A stretch of DNA of 53,511 nucleotides. Origin: Rubrobacter calidifluminis (lineage in GTDB: Bacteria > Actinomycetota > Rubrobacteria > Rubrobacterales > Rubrobacteraceae). Each line of letters starts with the position of its first letter. Within the stretch, counting starts at the first letter, position 1. Below the pieces are notes generated by a model that made no database searches, was not told where the DNA came from, and saw only the letters and a program-made list of their open reading frames with translations. Below are positions 48,410-53,511 of this stretch, piece after piece. The stretch is from contig NZ_JAQKGV010000017.1 of NCBI RefSeq assembly GCF_028617075.1, positions 1 through 53,511 on the forward strand. The letters run 5' to 3'. Made by a program: the position numbers and the translations under genes.

Positions 48410-48441
48410 GACCCGTACGTACGGGTCGGTTAAGATATATT
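48410..48441 (+). promoter_or_regulatory. 18-bp perfect palindrome overlapping the promoter of the fourth MFS gene
   Basis: GACCCGTACGTACGGGTC (48410-48427) is a perfect palindrome. A -10-like TATATT follows at 48436-48441, so the palindrome covers the place where the -35 and spacer would be. That is the layout of a repressor operator (TetR-like). No such regulator is encoded in the window. The 210 bases from here to the MFS start contain no supported gene. Confidence 0.55.
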
Positions 48442-48648
48442 CAGATATTTGAAGACGAGAAGGTACCGGTCTGCCTTTGTTCTGAGAGAAAGGAGGATCA
48501 CGGAAGAAGAGATCTGGTTCGAGGACGAAGTTTTCAGTGAGGATGGGACGGACGGGTTCCATCCGGGGCGCGACTACTTTCGATCTGCACCCTCTTCCGG
48601 CGTACGTGGCGGGCTCAGAGGCCGCGCGGGGCACGGGAGGGGGTATTG

Positions 48649-49917
48649 ATGTTCTCTATCGTCGGGAGGAAGAGGGGTAGGGTTCCGGAGGGGGTTTCGT
48701 TCGCGGTACTGCTCGTCTCGCAGTTCATCGCGACGACGGGTTTCACCTTCGTGATGCCCTTCATGCCGATATACGTCAGGCAGCTCGGCGTGGGAAGTGT
48801 GGGGAGCGCGGCGGCGTGGGCCGGGTTCATCAACGGGGCTTCGGGGATCACGATGGCGCTGGTGGCGCCGCTGTGGGGGAGGCTCGCGGACAGGATCGGG
48901 CGCAAAGCCATGCTTCTTCGGGCGACGTTCGCCGGGGCTGTCGTGATCTGCCTGATGGGTTTCGTAACGAGCCCGTGGCAGCTTCTGTTCCTGCGGCTGT
49001 TGCAGGGGACGCTCACCGGGACGACGCCCGCGGCGACGGCGCTGGTGGGGTCGAACTCACCCTCGGAGAAGGTTGGGGCGCGGCTCGGGCAGCTTCAGAT
49101 GGTCGTGTTTCTGGCCGGGGGGGCCGGGCCGGGCTTGGGCGGGCTCTTCGCCGAGGTTGCGGGCGTGCGCAACTCCTTCTTCATAACCTCGGTGCTCCTG
49201 GCCGTCTCCGGCGCCATGATCCTCTTCGGCGTGGTCGAGGAGAGGAAGGCCGCGGTCGCCGGGGAGGGTGAGGCGGTAGAGGAGAGGGAGGAGAAGGGGT
49301 CCCTCCCCTACAGGAAGCTGCTTCCCGCGATGCTCGCGCTGTTCGTTGCGCAGGCCACAATAGCCAGCGTCGCGGTGGTGCTGCCCGGTTTCCTGGAGAA
49401 GATGTCCGTCGCCGTCTCGCACCTCTCGGGGGAGACCGGATGGATCATCGGGTCGAGTGCGCTGGCCGCCTCGCTCGGGTCCGTGCTCGCCGGGAGGCTC
49501 ACGCCCAGGGTGGGAACGTGGCCGGTGGTGGCGGGTTCGCTGCTCGCGGCGGGTCTGTTCACCCTGCCTCAGGTCTGGGCTGGCGGGGTGGCCGAGCTGT
49601 GGGCGCTCAGGGTGCTGACGAGCTTCTTCCTCGGCGGCATCATCCCGGCCGCGAACCTCGCGGTGCGCGACGCCGCACCGGCGGGGAGGAGGGCCACCGC
49701 CTTCGGGTTCGCCTCATCCGCCGTCTCGCTCGGGTTCTCCGCCGGGCCGGTGGGGGCGGGGCTCATCGCCTCCGCGCTCGGTTTCGGGGATGCGTTCCTG
49801 CTTCCCGGGGTGATGATGCTCGCTCTCGGTCTGGTGCTCTCGGCCATGCAGGGATCATCGGGGCTCTTCGGCGGCCACTACCACCGGAAGGGGTGGGGGC
49901 CGAAGTCCGCCTCGTAG
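48649..49917 (+). CDS. MFS transporter (DHA1, MdtG-like)
   Basis: A 422-residue protein with 12 hydrophobic segments. Helix 1 region is FAVLLVSQFIATTGFTFVMP, then PFMPIYVRQLGV. Motif A is PLWGRLADRIGRKAMLLRA and the motif C-like stretch is LAGGAGPGLGGLFAEVAGVR. A charged central loop (EGEAVEEREEKG) separates the halves. ATG 48649 has GGAGG 8 nt upstream; an adjacent TTG is also possible. Its 3' end overlaps the convergent aldo/keto reductase gene by 40 bases. Confidence 0.9.
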   Translation: MFSIVGRKRGRVPEGVSFAVLLVSQFIATTGFTFVMPFMPIYVRQLGVGSVGSAAAWAGFINGASGITMALVAPLWGRLADRIGRKAMLLRATFAGAVVICLMGFVTSPWQLLFLRLLQGTLTGTTPAATALVGSNSPSEKVGARLGQLQMVVFLAGGAGPGLGGLFAEVAGVRNSFFITSVLLAVSGAMILFGVVEERKAAVAGEGEAVEEREEKGSLPYRKLLPAMLALFVAQATIASVAVVLPGFLEKMSVAVSHLSGETGWIIGSSALAASLGSVLAGRLTPRVGTWPVVAGSLLAAGLFTLPQVWAGGVAELWALRVLTSFFLGGIIPAANLAVRDAAPAGRRATAFGFASSAVSLGFSAGPVGAGLIASALGFGDAFLLPGVMMLALGLVLSAMQGSSGLFGGHYHRKGWGPKSAS

Positions 49918-50885
49918 TAGAAGACGGACGCCCGTCCCGGGGGGGCGACCTCGTCGAGTCGGGCGCGGTCTGAGTCGGTTATCTCCACGTCCAGCGCGCC
50001 CAGGTTGTCCTCGAACTGCTCCATCGTGCGGGGACCGATGATCGGGCTGGTTATCCCGGGCTGGTCCTTGCACCAGGCGAGCGCGAGCTGCCCCGGCGTG
50101 CAGCCCTTCTCCTTCGCCAGCGCCTCGACGACCTCCAGCACCCGCCAGGCCTCCTCGACGAAGTGGTTGCGCCCGAGGCGGCGCGGCTCGAGGCCGTAGC
50201 GTGAGTCTTGAGGGGCCTCCTGCTCCCGGCGGTACTTGCCGGTCAGGAATCCTCCCGCGAGGGGGGACCAGGGGATGAGCGCGACGCCGTAGGTCTGTGC
50301 CATCGGGACGAGCTCGCGCTCGATGCGCCGGTCGAGCAGGTGGTAGGGCGGCTGCTCGGTGACGAAGCGGTTCAGCCCGAGTTCCTTTGCGGCCCACAGT
50401 GATTCGACTATCTGCCAGGCGGCGAAGGTGCTCGTGCCCGCGTAGAGGACCTTGCCCGCGTGGATCAGATCGTCCAGCGCCCGCAGGGTCTCGTCTATTG
50501 GGACCCTGGAGTCGGGGCGGTGGATCTGGTAGAGGTCTATGTGGTCGGTCTGGAGGCGCTTCAGTGAGGCCTCGCACTGCTCGATGATGTGGCGGCGGTG
50601 GTTGCCGGCGGCGTTGGGGTCATCGTCGTCCATCCGGCCGTGCACCTTGGTCGCGAGGAAGACCCTCTCGCGCTTGCCGTCGCGCCCCAGCGCCTTGCCG
50701 ACGACCTCCTCGCTCCTTCCGCGGCTGTAGACGTTCGCGGTGTCGAGGAAGTTTATCCCGGCGTCGAGCGCCCGGTCGATGATCTCGATCGAATCCTTCT
50801 CGCCGGTGCGCCCGCCGAACATCATGCACCCCAGGCACAGCTCGCTCACCTGCACCCCGGTGCGTCCCAGGCTTCTGTACTGCAT
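49878..50885 (-). CDS. Aldo/keto reductase
   Basis: A 335-residue NADPH-dependent reductase with a TIM barrel. Catalytic tetrad: Asp in NFLDTANVYSRGRSE, Tyr in the same segment, Lys in FLATKVHG and His in IDLYQIHRPDSRVP. The cofactor-binding end includes SPIIGPRTMEQFEDNLGAL. It is close to the YghZ/Kvbeta-like branch (MQYRSLGRTGVQVSELCLGC). The substrate is unknown. It lies 10 bases upstream... that is, its start follows the carboxypeptidase stop by 9 bases on the same strand, so the two may share a transcript. Confidence 0.93.
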   Translation of the reverse strand: MQYRSLGRTGVQVSELCLGCMMFGGRTGEKDSIEIIDRALDAGINFLDTANVYSRGRSEEVVGKALGRDGKRERVFLATKVHGRMDDDDPNAAGNHRRHIIEQCEASLKRLQTDHIDLYQIHRPDSRVPIDETLRALDDLIHAGKVLYAGTSTFAAWQIVESLWAAKELGLNRFVTEQPPYHLLDRRIERELVPMAQTYGVALIPWSPLAGGFLTGKYRREQEAPQDSRYGLEPRRLGRNHFVEEAWRVLEVVEALAKEKGCTPGQLALAWCKDQPGITSPIIGPRTMEQFEDNLGALDVEITDSDRARLDEVAPPGRASVFYYEADFGPHPFRW

Positions 50886-50894
50886 CTTCCTCCT

Positions 50895-52400
50895 CTACAG
50901 GTCGTAGATCTCAGCGTACTTGCCGCGCAGGTACTCCAGGTATGGTGCGGTCGTTATCCCGGAGCCGGTGGCCCGCTCGAGGATCTCCTCCGAGGTGTAC
51001 CTGCTACCGTGGCGGTAGACGTTCTCCTTCAGCCAGCCGTGGAGCGTCGAGAAATCACCGCGGGAGATCTCCTCGGGAACCTCCGGATGTGCTTCGAGCG
51101 CGGCGGCGTAGAGCTGGGCGCTCATGATGTTGCCCAAGGAGTAGCCCTGGAACTGCCCGCCGACGATGCCGTCGTACCAGTGGGCGTCCTGCAACACCCC
51201 GTCGCGGTCGTCCGGCGGCTCGATGCCGAGATCTTGCTTCATCCTCTCCCGCCACGCCTCCGGGAGGTCGCGGACCTCGAGGTCCCCTTCGAGCATCGCG
51301 ACCTCGAAGTCGAAGCGCAGGATCACGTGCAGGTCGTAGGTGACCTCGTCGGCGTCGGTGCGGATCAGGGAACGCTCGACCTTGTTTATAGCCCGGTGGA
51401 ACTCCTCGAGCGAGACCCCATCGAAGTGGCCCGGGAACCTCTCTTTGAGCCTCGGCAGGAAGTGTTCCCAACACTCGCGGCTCCTCCCGACGACGTTCTC
51501 CCACAGCCGCGACTGGCTCTCGTGCAGCCCGGCGGAGGCTCCCCGGTCGAGCGGGGTCCACGCCAGGTTCGGGTCTATCCCCTGCTCGTACATCCCGTGC
51601 CCCGCCTCGTGCAGCGTCGAGAAGAGCGGGTCCCTGAGATCCCCCGGCCTGATGCGGGTCGTGATCCTCACATCCTGCGGCGTGGAGACCTTGACCGCGA
51701 ACGGGTGCGCCGTGAGATCCTGCCTGCCGCGCGAGAAGTCGTACCCGAAGTGGGAGACCATCTCTGCTGCGAAGGCGAGTTGCTCGTGTGCAGGAAGCTC
51801 TTTGAGCAGGCACGAATCGTCTACCGGCGGCTTCTCCGTTATCTCCGCGACGAGCGGCACCAGGGCTTCCCTGAGCTCCGAGAAGAGCTTTCGCACCCTC
51901 TTCGTGTTCATCCCGTAGTCCGACTCGGCGATGAGCGGGTCGGCGATGTGCTCGTGCTCGTAGAAGCCGGCGAGCTCCCGCCCCAGCTCGAGCGAGCGCT
52001 CCAGGTATGGTGCGACCGCCGCGAAGTCGTTCTCCGGCCTCGCCCTGCGCCACACCGCGTAGGATTCCGAGGTGTGTCGGGCGAGCCGGGCGACGAACTC
52101 CGCCGGTTTTCTGGTCTCCCGCTCGTAGAGCCTCTTCGTCACCCGGATCAGGGCCGCCTCGTCCGAGTCGTAGGGCATCTCTTTTGCCGCGGGCGCGAGC
52201 GCCTCCAGAAGCTCCCCGACCTCCTCCGAGGTGAACCTTTCGTGGGCGAGCCTCCCGAGCGTGGCGAGTTGCTCCCCGCGTCCGGCGGCACCGCCTGGGG
52301 GCATCTTGGTCGCCTGATCCCACCACAGGAGCGCCGCTGACCTCCTCAGGACATAGACCTCGCGCAGGATCTCTCTCAGCCGACGCAGCTTCTCCTCCAA
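50895..52400 (-). CDS. M32-family thermostable carboxypeptidase
   Basis: A 501-residue metallocarboxypeptidase. The zinc motif is HEAGH in LFSTLHEAGHGMYEQGIDPN. Family motifs include LLWWDQATKMPPGGAAGRGE at the N-terminus, DVRITTRI, GLHESQSRLWENVVGRSREC, and DADEVTYDLHVILRFDFEVA. It removes C-terminal residues from peptides. I place the start at the TTG at 52400, since AAAGGAGG lies just upstream and the family N-terminus fits; spacing is short (3 nt), and a TTG ten codons earlier is the alternative. Confidence 0.93.
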   Translation of the reverse strand: MEEKLRRLREILREVYVLRRSAALLWWDQATKMPPGGAAGRGEQLATLGRLAHERFTSEEVGELLEALAPAAKEMPYDSDEAALIRVTKRLYERETRKPAEFVARLARHTSESYAVWRRARPENDFAAVAPYLERSLELGRELAGFYEHEHIADPLIAESDYGMNTKRVRKLFSELREALVPLVAEITEKPPVDDSCLLKELPAHEQLAFAAEMVSHFGYDFSRGRQDLTAHPFAVKVSTPQDVRITTRIRPGDLRDPLFSTLHEAGHGMYEQGIDPNLAWTPLDRGASAGLHESQSRLWENVVGRSRECWEHFLPRLKERFPGHFDGVSLEEFHRAINKVERSLIRTDADEVTYDLHVILRFDFEVAMLEGDLEVRDLPEAWRERMKQDLGIEPPDDRDGVLQDAHWYDGIVGGQFQGYSLGNIMSAQLYAAALEAHPEVPEEISRGDFSTLHGWLKENVYRHGSRYTSEEILERATGSGITTAPYLEYLRGKYAEIYDL

Positions 52401-52520
52401 CGTCCTCCTTTCCGAGACCGGAGACGACAAAACCAGTCTACTCCCGACCCGCCGCGGTTTTAAACACCCGCGGCGGTGGTATCAGCGTACCGGGAACCAG
52501 CTCGAGGGAGGCTTGCTTTG

Positions 52521-52880
52521 ATGAGCGTGAGGGTGAAGAGGGTCTACGAGGATGTGGAGGAAGGAGAAGGGCAGAGGGTTTTCGTCGAGAGGCTCTGGCC
52601 CCGCGGCATCCCCAGGCAGGACGAACGGGTCGGGTACTGGCTGAAAGAGATCGCGCCGACCAACGAGCTGCGAAGATGGTTTCACGAAACCGGAGACTTC
52701 GCAAACTTCTCGAAGAAGTACCGGAGAGAGCTCTCAGAGCGTGAAGAGAGCCGGCAGGCGCTGGATGAACTGCGCAGCCTGCTCTCCGAGCACGGGACCA
52801 TCACCCTCGTCTACGCCAGCAGAGACGAAGAGCACAACAGCGCCGTCGTCCTCAAGCGAGTACTCGATGAGGGACGGTGA
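52521..52880 (+). CDS. DUF488-family protein
   Basis: A 119-residue protein with the family features VFVERLWPRGIPRQDERVGY, the WxKEIAPTNELRRWFHE segment and the C-terminal ITLVYASRDEEHNSAVVLK. DUF488 proteins are widespread and of unknown function; some sit near redox or heme genes. The ATG at 52521 has GGAGG 9 nt upstream; a TTG just before it is also possible. It is divergent from the carboxypeptidase and 32 bases ahead of tRNA-Ala. Confidence 0.9.
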   Translation: MSVRVKRVYEDVEEGEGQRVFVERLWPRGIPRQDERVGYWLKEIAPTNELRRWFHETGDFANFSKKYRRELSEREESRQALDELRSLLSEHGTITLVYASRDEEHNSAVVLKRVLDEGR

Positions 52881-52912
52881 ACGAGAAGGACGTGTAGAAT
52901 ATCCGGGCACAC

Positions 52913-52985
52913 GGGCCCGTAGCTCAGTCGGGAGAGCACCGCCTTTGCACGGCGGGGGTCAGGGGTTCGAATCCCCTCGGGTCCA
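52913..52985 (+). tRNA. tRNA-Ala (anticodon TGC)
   Basis: A 73-base tRNA without encoded CCA. Acceptor GGGCCCG pairs with CGGGTCC (one G:T), discriminator A. Anticodon stem CCGCC/GGCGG encloses TTTGCAC, giving TGC. D-arm AGCTCAGTCGGGAGAGC and T-arm GGGGTTCGAATCCCC are canonical. Confidence 0.97.
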
Positions 52986-53188
52986 CTGCGAAATACCCCG
53001 TTTTGCAGGAACGACGCGAAGCCGCGGGGAAAATTTCATTGAGATGTCGAAGGGCATTTACTGCAACCGTACTGCAATGCGGCGGTGATACTCGTCGAAA
53101 GCGAACCGTATTCTTCTGGAAGACCATCACGACCACAAGTTTTGACTGTGATATCGGGAGGAGTGAAAACGGATAGAGGATTTCTGCT
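52986..53188. other. Non-coding stretch after tRNA-Ala
   Basis: About 200 bases with visibly lower GC content than the rest of the window and no supported gene, promoter or terminator. A near-repeat TACTGCAACCG / TACTGCAATGCG occurs around 53059-53080. This kind of region downstream of a tRNA is a usual landing place for integrating elements, but I see no integrase remnant. Confidence 0.4.
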
Positions 53189-53225
53189 ATGGGCGTTCCG
53201 CCTCCCGGAGCGGAGCGCTTGACCT

Positions 53226-53325
53226 TTGCGGGCTTATGGATCTTCCCGGCACCGAGCGCGGTGGGACTCCACGCGCTCCCGGATATCCGGATCTGGAAAT
53301 ACCTTTACGCCGAACTTGCCTATAC
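53226..53325 (+). pseudogene. Possible fragment of a TDG/Mug-like DNA glycosylase
   Basis: The frame reads GLWIFPAPSAVGLHALPDIR then IWKYLYAEL. The PxPSxxGL pattern followed by a helix is similar to the last active-site loop of Mug/TDG glycosylases (compare VPSPSGLN in the intact gene at 22.6 kb). Only the C-terminal part is present. The similarity is short, so the call is tentative. Confidence 0.3.
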
Positions 53326-53511
53326 GGCCGCGCCACGGCACTCAGGCTCGCCGCAGACGGCATGCTCGTGGTGGCGAACGACATGAAACCCTCCGAAGAA
53401 CTTGACCGGATCGTCGAAGAGTGCGGTGGGATCCCCGCGATCGCGGACGTATCGGATCCACACGCTGTAGAAGAGATGGTCTCCCGGATCGAGGCTGAGG
53501 CAGGGCCCTTG
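53326..53511 (+). pseudogene. SDR fragment lacking its N-terminal cofactor motif, runs off window
   Basis: The frame to the window end reads GRATALRLAADGMLVVANDM, then CGGIPAIADVSDPHAVEEMV and EAEAGPL. This is an SDR from just after the TGxxxGIG cofactor motif, through the helix, to the ADVSDP strand. The bases before it do not encode the first strand or the Gly motif in any frame. It is therefore either a 5'-truncated relic or a gene that starts at the internal ATG 53362 and would lack the cofactor site. The 3' part is outside the window. Confidence 0.55.

Noticed and set aside
48449-48649. A 66-codon frame between merR and the fourth MFS gene
   Set aside because: No ribosome-binding site, no recognisable fold, and its second half looks like random GC-rich translation; I leave it as part of the leader region.

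Overview
This 53.5 kb window is compact, very GC-rich chromosomal DNA with mostly short gaps, many overlapping stop/start codons and frequent GTG and TTG starts. The gene set points to an actinobacterium, and a thermotolerant deep-branching one such as Rubrobacter is my best guess. The supporting genes are class-I AcuC, ClpS, two Hsp20 proteins, a ClpE/ClpG-like unfoldase, GT87 mannosyltransferase-like membrane proteins, a VLRF1/baeRF-type protein and a LAxSG-type wall-anchored protein. The taxon is inferred from gene content only. I see no prophage, CRISPR array or intact insertion sequence.

Layout. 0-5 kb: an SDR fragment cut by the window edge, two overlapping GT87-like membrane glycosyltransferases, and convergent rarA. 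5-10 kb, minus strand: a GGDEF+HD-GYP protein with a clear promoter, a second HD-GYP protein with a degenerate active site, and an MFS exporter. 10-12.5 kb: a zincin, an SRPBCC protein and a TatA-like protein, facing a coiled-coil protein and a redoxin with no cysteine. 12.6-16.5 kb: a GT4 glycosyltransferase, a CPA-type antiporter and moaA; the first two appear to start at CTG. 16.5-18.3 kb: clpS, acuC and a Dabb protein. 18.4-22.6 kb: an NlpC/P60 wall hydrolase behind an 11-nt-period repeat array, gloA, a heavily frameshifted acetamidase, a DHA2 exporter and a GlsB-like protein. 22.6-28.8 kb: mug, a methyltransferase, pgi, nth, tRNA-Ser(TGA), a repeat-rich surface protein, a thioesterase and a two-part lipoate ligase.

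28.8-36.1 kb is a stress block: Hsp20, a sigma-70 family factor with a small helical partner, an orphan structured transcript, a membrane Clp-fold protease, a degenerate phosphoesterase fold, the ClpE/ClpG-like ATPase and a second Hsp20. The first hsp20 and the orphan transcript carry near-identical promoters and leaders with the same -10-to-ATG distance. 36-43.8 kb: a baeRF gene broken at a G8 run, a membrane protein with an IclR regulator, a winged-helix protein, glgP, DUF309, FmdB and a cupin. 43.8-49.9 kb: four MFS exporters around one MerR regulator. 49.9-53.5 kb: an aldo/keto reductase, M32 carboxypeptidase, DUF488, tRNA-Ala(TGC), then a gene graveyard.

The most interesting signals are the paired promoter/leader with its structured RNA, the Clp ATPase that seems to lack a ClpP-docking tripeptide beside hsp20, the 11-bp-period repeats before the wall hydrolase, the non-standard start codons, and the decayed genes.
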